Part shown: one piece after another, positions 1 to 8,354 of the stretch
How positions within the stretch are numbered: position 1 is the first letter of the stretch
How the letters are laid out: each line of letters starts with the position of its first letter
Assembly: GCA_021373135.1 (NCBI GenBank)
Contig: JAJFTH010000003.1
Coordinates: 310,001-374,000 of the forward strand
Direction of reading: 5' to 3'
Source: Bacteroidales bacterium
GTDB lineage: Bacteria > Bacteroidota > Bacteroidia > Bacteroidales > UBA1402
Length of the DNA stretch: 64,000 nucleotides
The notes under the pieces: model-generated
The model's database searches: none
What the model saw: only the letters and a program-made list of their open reading frames with translations
Told to the model about the DNA's origin: nothing
Made by a program: the position numbers and the translations under genes

Positions 1-738
1 ATGCTGACCGCATACGATTACTCCATGGCTAAGTTAATTGATCAAGCCGGAATGGATATCATCCTTGTCGGCGATTCCGCTTCCAACGTCATCGCCGGTA
101 ACATTACTACCCTCCCCGTCACTCTCGATCAGATGATCTACCACGGCATGTCCGTTACCCGTGCTGTAAAAAGAGCACTCGTCCTTGTAGACATGCCTTT
201 CGGGACTGTTTCCGGTAATTCGCTGGAATCCCTCAATGCTGCCATCCGGGTCATGAAAGAAACGGGTGCAGACGCCCTCAAGATTGAAGGTGGAAGAGAA
301 GTGAGCGATGACATCAAAAAAATCATTGATGCCGGAATTCCCGTGATGGGACACCTCGGGCTGATGCCTCAGTCCATTAATAAATACGGCACCTACACTG
401 TCCGGGCCAAAGACGAAGTAGAAGCAGAAAAACTCATGAATGACGCCAAATTGTTGCAGGAAATCGGCTGTTTTGCCATCACTCTTGAAAAGATACCGGC
501 CAGCATCGGAAAAAAAATCGCCGACGAGCTTGAAATTCCAATTATTGGAATCGGAGCAGGAAACGGTGTTGATGGTCAAGTGCTCGTCATGCACGATATG
601 CTTGGAATCACTCAATCATTTTCACCTAGATTTTTAAGAAGATATGCCAATTTGCAGGAAATCATTATCAATTCTGTCGGGAATTACATCAAAGACGTAA
701 AAGAAAAAGATTTTCCAAACGATACCGAACAATATTGA
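1..738 (+). CDS. panB: Ketopantoate hydroxymethyltransferase, 5' end cut by window
   Basis: 3-Methyl-2-oxobutanoate hydroxymethyltransferase, the first committed cytosolic step of pantothenate and CoA synthesis (ketoisovalerate plus methylene-THF to ketopantoate). The 245 visible residues contain the family signatures in order: MLTAYDY at the edge, VGDS (Asp25), VDMPFG (Asp64), KIEGG (Glu96), GHLGLMPQ and LEKIP (Glu163). The Asp/Glu spacing closely follows the Mg-binding and catalytic residues of E. coli PanB. In complete homologues MLTAYDY is preceded by about 20 residues, so Met1 here is probably internal and the real start lies upstream of the window. A hairpin follows the stop. Identity is very secure; only the N-terminus is missing. 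Confidence 0.95.
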   Translation: MLTAYDYSMAKLIDQAGMDIILVGDSASNVIAGNITTLPVTLDQMIYHGMSVTRAVKRALVLVDMPFGTVSGNSLESLNAAIRVMKETGADALKIEGGREVSDDIKKIIDAGIPVMGHLGLMPQSINKYGTYTVRAKDEVEAEKLMNDAKLLQEIGCFAITLEKIPASIGKKIADELEIPIIGIGAGNGVDGQVLVMHDMLGITQSFSPRFLRRYANLQEIIINSVGNYIKDVKEKDFPNDTEQY

Positions 739-763
739 TTGGCTTTTTTTGAAAAAAGCTGAC

Positions 764-806
764 AAAGGATGCCTTTCTCTCTGAGTGGCATCCTTTCCTG
801 TTTATT
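764..806 (+). terminator. Terminator after panB
   Basis: A perfect 10-bp inverted repeat (764-773 AAAGGATGCC with 787-796) with a 13-nt loop is followed by a weak T-rich stretch. It lies just after the panB stop and before the dsbD promoter, so it separates the two transcripts. Confidence 0.65.
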
Positions 807-818
807 TTACCTGAATGC

Positions 819-850
819 TTTGTGAGTTTGTGAGTTTTTTATGATATTTG
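819..850 (+). promoter_or_regulatory. Putative Bacteroidota promoter for dsbD
   Basis: TTTG at 819-822 lies 20 nt before GATATTTG at 843-850, one mismatch from the TAnnTTTG -7 element of the Bacteroidota primary sigma factor. The start codon of the DsbD-like gene is 38 bp downstream. Only sequence similarity supports it. Confidence 0.45.
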
Positions 851-887
851 CCAAAGAAATAAGTTCATATAACAAAACCATTTATTT

Positions 888-2942
888 ATGAAAAAATACC
901 TGATTTTTACTTTGTTTTTGCTGGCAAATTTTGTTTTACAGGCTCAAATAAAGGAACCCATCAAATGGAACATCCAGCTTAAAAACGGAGCGAGTTCAGA
1001 TCAAGAAATCGTTTTCAAAGCCAGTATTGATGCCGGCTGGCACTTATATAACCAAAACTTGCCTGAAGGTGGTCCCGTATCAACCTCCTTTCATTTTGAC
1101 AAAACACAGGGTGTCAAACTGATTGGGAAAACCACATCCGCCTCAAAAGCCATTCGAAAAATGGATGATGTTTTTGGCATGGAACTCAGCTTTTTTGAAA
1201 AAGAAGCCGTCTTTATCCAGAAAATCAAAATTACAGACGCCAAAGCCTTCAACCTTGAAGGATACGTCGAATTCATGGGATGCAATAATGAAAGTTGCCT
1301 CCCTCCCACACCTGAAAACTTCACATTTAAGGCTAAGAATCTGGCAGGTCTCAAACTTTCCAAAACAGAAAAAGCGGAACCAGATAAAGAGATAAATCAA
1401 AACGGTAATGTACCATTAACCGATCAATCAAGCACAGACAGTTCTACCGCCACTTCAAGTTCAAACGTTGCCGAACCTATTTCTTCAGAAGTAGTCAACG
1501 AACTAAACAACAATTCCTTATGGACACCTGTCATCGGCAAATTACAGTCTTTAGGAGAAACCGGAGACTCACTGTCGGCAAACACCTCTTGGTGGATTCT
1601 GTTCATCACCGGATTTTTGGGAGGGCTCCTGGCACTCTTCACTCCATGCGTATGGCCTATCATCCCGATGACCGTCAGCTTTTTTCTCAAACGCAACAAA
1701 AACAAGAAAAAAGCCATCAAGGAAGCCGTCATGTACGGACTGTCCATCATCATCATTTATCTATTGTTAGGTCTCGGCATCACCGTTATTTTCGGAGCCA
1801 GTGCCCTCAACAGCCTTTCAACCAACGCCATTTTCAATCTGTTGTTTTTTGCCCTGCTTGTTTTGTTTGCTGTTTCCTTCTTTGGAGCCTTTGAACTTGT
1901 TCTTCCATCCTCATGGACCAACAAGATGGACCAAAAAGCCGATACGACATCAGGCCTTGTCAGCATCTTTTTCATGGCATTCACGCTGGTGCTCGTATCC
2001 TTCTCCTGCACAGGCCCGATTATCGGCACCCTTCTTGTTCAGGCCGCCAGCATGGATTCCATAGCAGGTCCGGCCATCGGAATGTTCGGTTTTGCGTTGG
2101 CTTTATCCATTCCATTCAGCTTTTTCGCCATATTTCCGAATATGCTTAAAAACCTGCCCAAATCAGGTGGTTGGCTCAACACTGTAAAAGTTGTGTTGGG
2201 TTTTTTGGAATTGGCATTGGCTCTCAAGTTCCTCTCCGTCGCCGACCTCGCTTATGGTTGGGGCATTCTGGACAGAGAAACATTTCTTGCCATCTGGATT
2301 ATTATAGCTGCCATGCTTGGCTTCTATCTTCTGGGAAAAATCAAACTGCCGCATGACAGTGATCTCAAACATGTATCCGTATCAAGGCTTTTCATGGCCA
2401 TGATCTCCTTTTCTTTTGCCATTTACATGGTACCAGGCCTTTGGGGAGCACCTTTGAAATCTATCAGTGCATTTGCCCCACCCGCTTCCACCCAAGACTT
2501 CAACCTCTATAAAAATGAAGTACATGCCGCATTCAATGACTACGAAACAGGTATGGAATATGCAAAAAAACAAGGTAAACCAGTCATGATCGATTTCTCC
2601 GGCTACGGTTGCGTCAATTGCCGGAAAATGGAGAACTCCGTCTGGCAAGACCGTCGCGTCAAAGATTTGCTAGAAAAAGACTATGTACTCATTACCTTGA
2701 TGGTGGATAACAAGACACCGCTACCTAAGGAAATCGAAGTCAGTGAATTCGGTAAAATACGAAAGATCAAGACCGTGGGTGACAAATGGAGCTATCTGCA
2801 ACGCTACAAATTCGGTTCAAACGCTCAACCGTTTTACATATTGCTCGATAATCAAGGACAGCCCCTTGCACCAAGTTACTCCTACAACGAAGATGTAGAT
2901 AAATACATTCGATTCCTTGAAAACGGTTTGAAAAAGTTTTGA
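888..2942 (+). CDS. dsbD: DsbD-family thiol:disulfide interchange protein
   Basis: An inner-membrane electron conduit that passes reducing power from cytoplasmic thioredoxin to periplasmic thiol proteins. The 684 residues show the full DsbD plan. A signal peptide (about 1-20) is followed by a periplasmic alpha-like domain with a Cys pair in GCNNESC, then a low-complexity Ser/Thr linker. A polytopic core starts near residue 235 and carries the conserved Cys-containing helices TPCVWPIIPMT and FSCTGPI. A C-terminal thioredoxin-like domain has the active site CVNC. Length and order match Bacteroidota DsbD. A candidate promoter precedes it, and trpB2 follows after 57 bp with no terminator, so the two may be co-transcribed. 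Confidence in the family is high; the substrates are unknown. Confidence 0.93.
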   Translation: MKKYLIFTLFLLANFVLQAQIKEPIKWNIQLKNGASSDQEIVFKASIDAGWHLYNQNLPEGGPVSTSFHFDKTQGVKLIGKTTSASKAIRKMDDVFGMELSFFEKEAVFIQKIKITDAKAFNLEGYVEFMGCNNESCLPPTPENFTFKAKNLAGLKLSKTEKAEPDKEINQNGNVPLTDQSSTDSSTATSSSNVAEPISSEVVNELNNNSLWTPVIGKLQSLGETGDSLSANTSWWILFITGFLGGLLALFTPCVWPIIPMTVSFFLKRNKNKKKAIKEAVMYGLSIIIIYLLLGLGITVIFGASALNSLSTNAIFNLLFFALLVLFAVSFFGAFELVLPSSWTNKMDQKADTTSGLVSIFFMAFTLVLVSFSCTGPIIGTLLVQAASMDSIAGPAIGMFGFALALSIPFSFFAIFPNMLKNLPKSGGWLNTVKVVLGFLELALALKFLSVADLAYGWGILDRETFLAIWIIIAAMLGFYLLGKIKLPHDSDLKHVSVSRLFMAMISFSFAIYMVPGLWGAPLKSISAFAPPASTQDFNLYKNEVHAAFNDYETGMEYAKKQGKPVMIDFSGYGCVNCRKMENSVWQDRRVKDLLEKDYVLITLMVDNKTPLPKEIEVSEFGKIRKIKTVGDKWSYLQRYKFGSNAQPFYILLDNQGQPLAPSYSYNEDVDKYIRFLENGLKKF

Positions 2943-2999
2943 GAATGGACTGAAAGAAAATAATTAAATCTGAAAAAAATAATTCAATACTATAAATTA

Positions 3000-4367
3000 A
3001 TGGAAACCAAGAAATTCCTTCTCGACGAAAAAGATATCCCAACCCAATGGTACAACATTGTGGCAGATATGAAAAACAAGCCCATGTTGCCCATTCATCC
3101 TGCCACCAAGCAGCCACTGAAACCGGAAGATCTGTATCCGATTTTTTGCGAAGAATGTTCCAGACAAGAGTTCAACAGCACGGATCGATATATCGATATA
3201 CCCGAAGAAGTCCGGGACGTATACCGCAACTACCGTTGCACACCATTAGTAAGAGCATACGGACTCGAAAAAGCGTTGGACACCCCTGCCCACATATTTT
3301 TCAAGAACGAAAGCGTAAGCCCCGTTGGTTCTCATAAACTAAACTCAGCCATTGCTCAGGCATATTATTGCAAAAAGCAAGGCATTACCAACATCACTAC
3401 TGAAACCGGTGCGGGACAATGGGGTGCAGCCATGTCCTATGCTGCAAAATTCTTTGGGCTGGAACTGGCCGTATACATGGTAAAGATCAGTTACGAACAA
3501 AAGCCATATCGCAAATCCATCATGCAAAGTTATGGAGCAACCGTTATCGCTTCACCCTCCATGTCCACCAAAGCCGGCAGAAAGATCATCACCGATGATC
3601 CGAATTATATGGGAAGCCTTGGAACAGCCATTTCAGAAGCCATAGAACTCGCTACAACAGTTCCCAATTGTAAATATGTGTTAGGTAGTGTGCTTAGCCA
3701 TGTTTCCCTGCACCAGACAGTCATAGGTCAGGAAGCCAAAAAACAGATGGAAATGGCCGGAGAATATCCGGACATCGTCATCGCTTGTTTTGGTGGTGGT
3801 TCCAACTTTAGCGGAATCGCATTTCCATTCATGGAAGATACACTTACCAAAGGAACCAAGACCCGTTTCATTGCTGCAGAACCTGCATCTTGCCCCAAAT
3901 TGACCAGAGGAAGATTCTTGTATGACTTTGGCGACGAAGCCGGTTATACCCCTCTTCTCAAAATGTACACACTTGGACACAACTTCCAGCCTGCACACAT
4001 TCATGCAGGAGGTTTGCGTTACCACGGTGCAGGTACCACTGTCAGCCAGCTCATCAAAGACGGCTTCATGGAAGCAACAGACATCAAGCAATTGGATAGC
4101 TTCAAGGCAGCAATGCTCTTTGCTAAAGCAGAAGGCATCATTCCTGCCCCTGAATCTGCACATGCCATCGCCGCAACCATCGACGAAGCCTTGAAATGCA
4201 AAGAAGAAGGCACCCAAAAGACCATCCTCTTCAACCTTTCAGGTCACGGATTGATCGATATGACAGCTTACGACAGCTACCTTTCCGGAGATTTGAAAAA
4301 TTATGACCTTTCTCAGGAAGATATTGACAAAAATCTGGAAACAATTCTTAAATTGCAGCAAAAATAA
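3000..4367 (+). CDS. trpB2: TrpB2-type tryptophan synthase beta chain
   Basis: A PLP-dependent enzyme making L-tryptophan from indole and serine. At 455 residues it has the longer N-terminal region of the TrpB2 class rather than the roughly 400-residue TrpB1. Visible are the Schiff-base lysine Lys113 in GSHKLNSA, ETGAGQWG (Glu135) and the PLP-phosphate loop GGGSN (265-269). No trpA or other trp gene is adjacent, as is usual for TrpB2, which is thought to salvage free indole rather than to form the alpha-beta complex. The next gene starts 3 nt after the stop, which indicates tight co-transcription. The class assignment rests on length, the N-terminus and the missing trpA. Confidence 0.9.
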   Translation: METKKFLLDEKDIPTQWYNIVADMKNKPMLPIHPATKQPLKPEDLYPIFCEECSRQEFNSTDRYIDIPEEVRDVYRNYRCTPLVRAYGLEKALDTPAHIFFKNESVSPVGSHKLNSAIAQAYYCKKQGITNITTETGAGQWGAAMSYAAKFFGLELAVYMVKISYEQKPYRKSIMQSYGATVIASPSMSTKAGRKIITDDPNYMGSLGTAISEAIELATTVPNCKYVLGSVLSHVSLHQTVIGQEAKKQMEMAGEYPDIVIACFGGGSNFSGIAFPFMEDTLTKGTKTRFIAAEPASCPKLTRGRFLYDFGDEAGYTPLLKMYTLGHNFQPAHIHAGGLRYHGAGTTVSQLIKDGFMEATDIKQLDSFKAAMLFAKAEGIIPAPESAHAIAATIDEALKCKEEGTQKTILFNLSGHGLIDMTAYDSYLSGDLKNYDLSQEDIDKNLETILKLQQK

Positions 4368-4369
4368 TC

Positions 4370-5422
4370 TTGAAAGTACTGATTGAACATATTGAAAAAC
4401 TCCTGCCCGATCACGACTGTGTAGTCGTACCGGGTTTGGGCGGTTTTGTCCAGAATGAGGTGCCGGCTCGTTTTGACGCCGAATCCGACTTTTTTTACCC
4501 TAAAGGAAAAGAAATAGGATTCAATTCAAGATTAACCTTCAACGATGGCTTTTTGGCTCAGGCTTATCAGGAGTCTTTCGACATCAGTTTCGAAGAATCC
4601 AACTTACAGATTCGTCAAGCTGTTCAAGAAATCAAGAATAAAATAGACAATGGCAAATATGTCAGTCTCGGCAGAATTGGGGTCATCTGGAAAAATGACA
4701 AGGAACAAACCCAGTTCCGTTCTGAGAACAAGAATTATTTTTACCCTGAATCTTACGGCTTAACCTCCTTCTCCTTTCCAAAGATTGAAAAAAGAAGACA
4801 AAGCAGGTCCGATACGGAAAGAGTCATCAGAAAACATCAGGATAACGAGTTTATCAATATCCGTTTGCACCGCGACAGTTTCAGGAATATGGTGATCGGT
4901 ATTGCAGCCTGTTTATTCCTGCTATTTCTTTCCAAACCGACAGGGACTCTTCCTGGCACGAACAGTCAGGAAGCATTCATGATGCATGATTATCTCGTTA
5001 TCCCGGAGTCCATGGAATCTGGGAAAAAGGAGGCTCTACCAGTCATTGATGAGCAAGCCCCGGTAGCTACTATTGATGAAACAAGTGCAAACCTTTCGAA
5101 CGAAGGGAACATAGCAACTATATCTGAAAGGACGATAGAACCTGCAACAAAAGCCCAGAAAATCACTGCTCCAATTCCAGCTCGCACCTATTACATTGTA
5201 GTCGGGAGTTTTCCTCAAAAAAGGTTGGCTGAAAGATGGATACAAGAAAATAGTCAGCAGTCAAAGTTCAAATATGCCGGCATTGTTGAAAAAGATGGCA
5301 GGGCGCGTGTCTATACTAAAAGTTTTCCGGATAAGAATGTAGCACAAGCTTACCTCAACCAATTTCGGGAAAATAATCCGGAATGCGCCTCTGCCTGGCT
5401 GCTCAGCGTAAAAAACAACTAA
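4370..5422 (+). CDS. HU-CCDC81 / SPOR envelope protein
   Basis: A Bacteroidota-type envelope protein of 350 residues. Residues 1 to about 135 look like the paired HU-like (CCDC81-type) domains found in this phylum, with the N-terminal motif VVVPGLGGFV. One membrane segment spans about 173-188, followed by a Pro/Thr/Ala-rich periplasmic linker and a C-terminal SPOR domain from about 272 to 347 (YYIVVGSF onward). SPOR domains bind denuded septal peptidoglycan, so a cell-division or wall-linked role is likely. The HU-like part is on the cytoplasmic side in this topology. It starts with TTG 3 nt after the trpB2 stop; no ATG gives the full N-terminal domain. The exact function is unknown. Confidence 0.8.
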   Translation: MKVLIEHIEKLLPDHDCVVVPGLGGFVQNEVPARFDAESDFFYPKGKEIGFNSRLTFNDGFLAQAYQESFDISFEESNLQIRQAVQEIKNKIDNGKYVSLGRIGVIWKNDKEQTQFRSENKNYFYPESYGLTSFSFPKIEKRRQSRSDTERVIRKHQDNEFINIRLHRDSFRNMVIGIAACLFLLFLSKPTGTLPGTNSQEAFMMHDYLVIPESMESGKKEALPVIDEQAPVATIDETSANLSNEGNIATISERTIEPATKAQKITAPIPARTYYIVVGSFPQKRLAERWIQENSQQSKFKYAGIVEKDGRARVYTKSFPDKNVAQAYLNQFRENNPECASAWLLSVKNN

Positions 5423-5438
5423 AAAAGGGAGTCAGGGT

Positions 5439-5468
5439 TTTGTCATTTCAAAAAAATTCCTACCTTTG
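5439..5468 (+). promoter_or_regulatory. Bacteroidota consensus promoter of rpsP
   Basis: TTTG at 5439-5442 and a perfect TACCTTTG at 5461-5468, with 18 nt between, match the phylum -33/-7 consensus. The rpsP start codon is 44 nt downstream, leaving a short leader. Confidence 0.85.
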
Positions 5469-5512
5469 CACCCGCTTAATGCAAGAACAATTATTAAATT
5501 CATTTCAAACCA

Positions 5513-6082
5513 ATGGCAACTAAAATCAGATTGCAAAGACACGGACGCAAAGGGTATGCTTTTTACCACATTGTCGTCGCAGACAGCAGGGCACCACGAG
5601 ATGGTAAATTTATTGAGAGATTAGGTTCGTACAACCCAAACACTAATCCTGCTACAATAGATTTGAATTTCGAACGCGCCTTGTATTGGGTACAGACCGG
5701 TGCTCAACCCACCGACACAACACGCAACCTTCTTTCAACAGAAGGCGTAATGATGAAAAAACACCTTTTGGAAGGTGTAAAAAAAGGTGCTTTCACCGTA
5801 GAAGAAGCTGAAGTCAAATTCAACGCTTGGAAACAGGCTAAAGAATCTGCTATCAATTCAGCCAAATTATCAGTGAAAGATGCAGATAGAGCAGCCGATA
5901 AAGCACGTTTGGACGCTGAAATAGCTTACAATAAAGCCAAAGAAGCAGATATCGCAAAAAAACAAGCTGAAATTGCAGCAGCAGAAGCCGCCAAAGCTGC
6001 TGAAAAAGCAGCAGAATCAGCTCCGGCAACCGTCGTAGAAGCAGCTCCAGTAGCTGAAGAAGCCACACCTGCAGCAGAATAA
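5513..6082 (+). CDS. rpsP: 30S ribosomal protein S16 with long Ala-rich tail
   Basis: Small-subunit ribosomal protein bS16. Residues 1 to about 80 carry the S16 fold signature ([19 protein letters not shown], then [18 protein letters not shown]). At 189 residues it is about twice the length of E. coli S16. The extra C-terminal part from about 110 is rich in Ala, Lys and Glu and probably forms a charged helix; such extensions are common in Bacteroidota S16. A near-ideal promoter precedes it and tRNA-Ser follows 33 bp after the stop, so gene and tRNA may share a transcript that ends at 6238-6278. Confidence 0.96.
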   Translation: MATKIRLQRHGRKGYAFYHIVVADSRAPRDGKFIERLGSYNPNTNPATIDLNFERALYWVQTGAQPTDTTRNLLSTEGVMMKKHLLEGVKKGAFTVEEAEVKFNAWKQAKESAINSAKLSVKDADRAADKARLDAEIAYNKAKEADIAKKQAEIAAAEAAKAAEKAAESAPATVVEAAPVAEEATPAAE

Positions 6083-6087
6083 TATTC

Positions 6088-6110
6088 AGGAGTCACAATC
6101 TATGACTCCT
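6088..6110 (+). other. Intercistronic hairpin between rpsP and tRNA-Ser
   Basis: A perfect 8-bp stem (AGGAGTCA with TGACTCCT) and a 7-nt loop lie between the rpsP stop and the tRNA. There is no T-tract, so it may be an RNA-processing or stability element rather than a terminator. Confidence 0.45.
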
Positions 6111-6115
6111 CCTAA

Positions 6116-6200
6116 GGAGAGATGGCAGAGTGGTCGATTGCGGCGGTCTTGAAAACCGTTGAACTGCGAGGTTCCTGGGGTTCGAATCCCTATCTCTCCG
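6116..6200 (+). tRNA. tRNA-Ser (anticodon UGA)
   Basis: An 85-nt cloverleaf with a 7-bp acceptor stem (GGAGAGA with TCTCTCC), discriminator G and an anticodon loop CTTGAAA giving anticodon UGA. It has a long class II variable arm as expected for serine and a T-loop TTCGAAT. CA, not CCA, follows the discriminator, so the 3' CCA must be completed enzymatically. Confidence 0.95.
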
Positions 6201-6237
6201 CAATATACACTGAATATCAATGACTTACAGAGCCAAT

Positions 6238-6278
6238 GCTCGATTTTACATTCTTGGATGTAAAATCGAGCGTTTTTA
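6238..6278 (+). terminator. Strong bidirectional terminator
   Basis: A perfect 14-bp inverted repeat (6238-6251 with 6258-6271) with a 6-nt loop is followed by TTTTTATTTTATTT on the + strand; an A-rich stretch is not present on the other flank. It ends the rpsP/tRNA transcript. It also lies 12 bp beyond the stop of the - strand esterase gene at 6291 and could end the PUL1 transcript. Confidence 0.85.
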
Positions 6279-6290
6279 TTTTATTTAAGA

Positions 6291-7175
6291 TTACTCATTG
6301 TTCGGGATCATTACCCCGTTTAAAAACCGCAAGCCATCCACTATACTTACCTGCCAGTAACCCCAGTCATGGTTTCCATCCCGAACGCGGAACTCATGCG
6401 GTATTTTGCGGCTTTTAAAAATAAGGTGCAATTCACAGTTGCCTACCGTCAGAAAATCATCGTCGCCGCAATCGATATAATAGGCTACCGATATCAATTG
6501 CTCTCTTGACAAGGTTTTGGCTAATTCCAAAATACTTTGAGTCTTCCATGTTTCCGGCAGCATCTCACCATTCATAGCCCCATAAACCTCTGGAAAGCTA
6601 AAATCTTTATTTTTAAGGTGCTGAGTAAATTCAGCATCGGTGAATATTCCGGCACTCATGGGGATGCAGGCACAAAACATATCAGGGTACTTCATGGCAT
6701 AAAGCAGAGAACCATAACCACCCATCGACAATCCCCCAATGGCACGCGAAGCCTTTTCAGCCTTGATGCGATACGTTTTTTCAATGGTAGGAATAAACTC
6801 CTGAAAAAAAGCATCGGCATAGCGTACTTTTCCCAAATAATCGTTCAAGTACCAGGTGAGACCTGCATCGGGCATAACAATAATTATTGGTTGAATTTCA
6901 CCTGCGGCAATGGCCTTATCGACCGATTCTGGAACTTTGCCCCTGTGTATCCAGGTGGTTTCATTATCTGTATAACCGTGCAGCAAGTACAACACCGGAT
7001 AATTTTGTTTAGAAGTATCGTAACCGGCAGGTAAATAAATCGAGTACTTAATCGGAGTACCGAGAATCCGACTTTCAACCTTCAAGCTTTGAAATACCAT
7101 GCTTTGCTGAGCTGTGGCCGATAAAACAGTAAAACTCAGTGCTATTAATAAATATAATTTTTGAATCATTTTCAT
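6291..7175 (-). CDS. Secreted esterase, EstA/S-formylglutathione hydrolase-like
   Basis: An alpha/beta-hydrolase of the esterase D family, often attached to feruloyl- or acetyl-esterase modules in PULs. The 294 residues start with a signal peptide (to about residue 23). The oxyanion motif LLHGYTD, the nucleophile elbow GGLSMGGYG (Ser150), an acidic cluster CGDDDF (Asp238-240) and NHDWGYW (His269) make a complete catalytic triad. It is the last gene of the - strand PUL1 cluster, 30 bp after an unrecognised secreted protein. It probably removes acyl groups from the glycan taken by this locus; the substrate cannot be read from sequence. Confidence 0.88.
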   Translation of the reverse strand: MKMIQKLYLLIALSFTVLSATAQQSMVFQSLKVESRILGTPIKYSIYLPAGYDTSKQNYPVLYLLHGYTDNETTWIHRGKVPESVDKAIAAGEIQPIIIVMPDAGLTWYLNDYLGKVRYADAFFQEFIPTIEKTYRIKAEKASRAIGGLSMGGYGSLLYAMKYPDMFCACIPMSAGIFTDAEFTQHLKNKDFSFPEVYGAMNGEMLPETWKTQSILELAKTLSREQLISVAYYIDCGDDDFLTVGNCELHLIFKSRKIPHEFRVRDGNHDWGYWQVSIVDGLRFLNGVMIPNNE

Positions 7176-7205
7176 TTTTTATTTTATATTTACTTAAGAT
7201 TAACA

Positions 7206-8345
7206 TTACTTTTCGAATGAGATTATTGCGCTTCCAGGACCATTGCAAGAAATATTAATATTGTGGTTTTTTTTCTTTATTTTAATATCATTTTTATTTT
7301 CTATAATCTTTATTTTATTTCTCTTCGATTTTTCCGGAAGAGGAATAATAAAATCACCTTTTTTATTGTTACTAAAAAAGATGACTTGCTTTCCATCCAT
7401 GAATCCGTCGTAAGCGAATGCAAATTCGGTATTAAGAAGTGGCGTTGTCAACCAAGTATAAACTCCGCTCCACGAATCGGAGTTGCCGGCAATCCGATGT
7501 GCATTTCCTATAAGTTTATGATAACATTTAGACCAAGAGTTACCTATGAATATCACATCATCATCTGGAAGTTCGCTATGTGTCCCTAAATCGCGGTTGA
7601 AAAGATAAGAGGATTGGAAGCAGGAATCACTTTTTTCAATATATTGGTTAAACCGTGGAAAATCTTTTTTTATAAATCTGTCCGTCTTATTTATTGCAGT
7701 CCAGTATTTATATTTGCCTAAGGGCGTAAGAAGTTGTTTTTCATCTTTAAACATAGATTGCATTCCGTAATACTTTACTATTGTAACAGGAATTGTGTTG
7801 GTATAAACATGAGATAAATCCACCTGGATGCTGTTATTGTTCACTATGTATATTGCCTTTTCAATACATAACGTATCTGTGAAATATACTTTAGTTTCTT
7901 TTTCGCTTGCACTTAAAGGATTAAAAATATTATTTCTTACTTCAATTTTAACAGTATGAGCCTTGAGCGTAGTATCGGAAGAGAGAATTCGCCCATCAGC
8001 ATACAATTTTACAAAAAAAGTCTCAGCCGTTTTTGTCTTTCCATCCGAAAACAGATGATTTCCACCACACCAACCGCCATTCAGAATATCAAAAGGCCCG
8101 ATATTATCACTATAAGCCTCATTGACTATCGTGATGCCGTCAGAAGCATCGACCATAGAGACACGGTAAAATGTAAACAAATCATTAGCCATACATTTCT
8201 TGAACCAGAAATTTATTTCATGAGTTTTATCGATTCGGGAAGAAATGTATACATTTTCTCCGACTTTCTTTATCGTGTTTAATTCGCTCTGAGAATGAAC
8301 CGAGAAAGGAAAAAACAAAAATAAAACAACAATAATCCGGTTCAT
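7206..8345 (-). CDS. Unrecognised secreted protein in PUL1
   Basis: I do not recognise a family. The protein has 379 residues, a clear signal peptide (MNRIIVVLFLFFPFSVHS) and no lipobox. It appears largely beta-rich with short charged loops, a basic Lys/Asn-rich stretch near residues 335-360, and a C-terminus without a recognisable T9SS domain. The motifs GGWCGGNH and FIGNSW may be useful search seeds. It lies 10 bp downstream of a DUF4855 gene and 30 bp upstream of the esterase, so it is almost certainly in the PUL1 operon. A glycan-binding or glycan-cleaving role is inference from context only. Confidence 0.75.
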   Translation of the reverse strand: MNRIIVVLFLFFPFSVHSQSELNTIKKVGENVYISSRIDKTHEINFWFKKCMANDLFTFYRVSMVDASDGITIVNEAYSDNIGPFDILNGGWCGGNHLFSDGKTKTAETFFVKLYADGRILSSDTTLKAHTVKIEVRNNIFNPLSASEKETKVYFTDTLCIEKAIYIVNNNSIQVDLSHVYTNTIPVTIVKYYGMQSMFKDEKQLLTPLGKYKYWTAINKTDRFIKKDFPRFNQYIEKSDSCFQSSYLFNRDLGTHSELPDDDVIFIGNSWSKCYHKLIGNAHRIAGNSDSWSGVYTWLTTPLLNTEFAFAYDGFMDGKQVIFFSNNKKGDFIIPLPEKSKRNKIKIIENKNDIKIKKKNHNINISCNGPGSAIISFEK

Positions 8346-8354
8346 CGTTTTGAA

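Noticed and set aside
34..615. 193-codon frame on the - strand inside panB
   Set aside because: It lies opposite strongly conserved PanB coding sequence and has no recognisable domain; a codon-bias shadow.
3681..4217. 178-codon frame on the - strand inside trpB2
   Set aside because: Opposite conserved PLP-binding sequence, Cys/Phe-rich translation without domain; a shadow.
5853..6068. Leucine-rich 71-codon frame opposite the rpsP tail
   Set aside because: It is the complement of GCA/GCT-rich Ala codons in the S16 tail, which read as Leu/Gln on the other strand.
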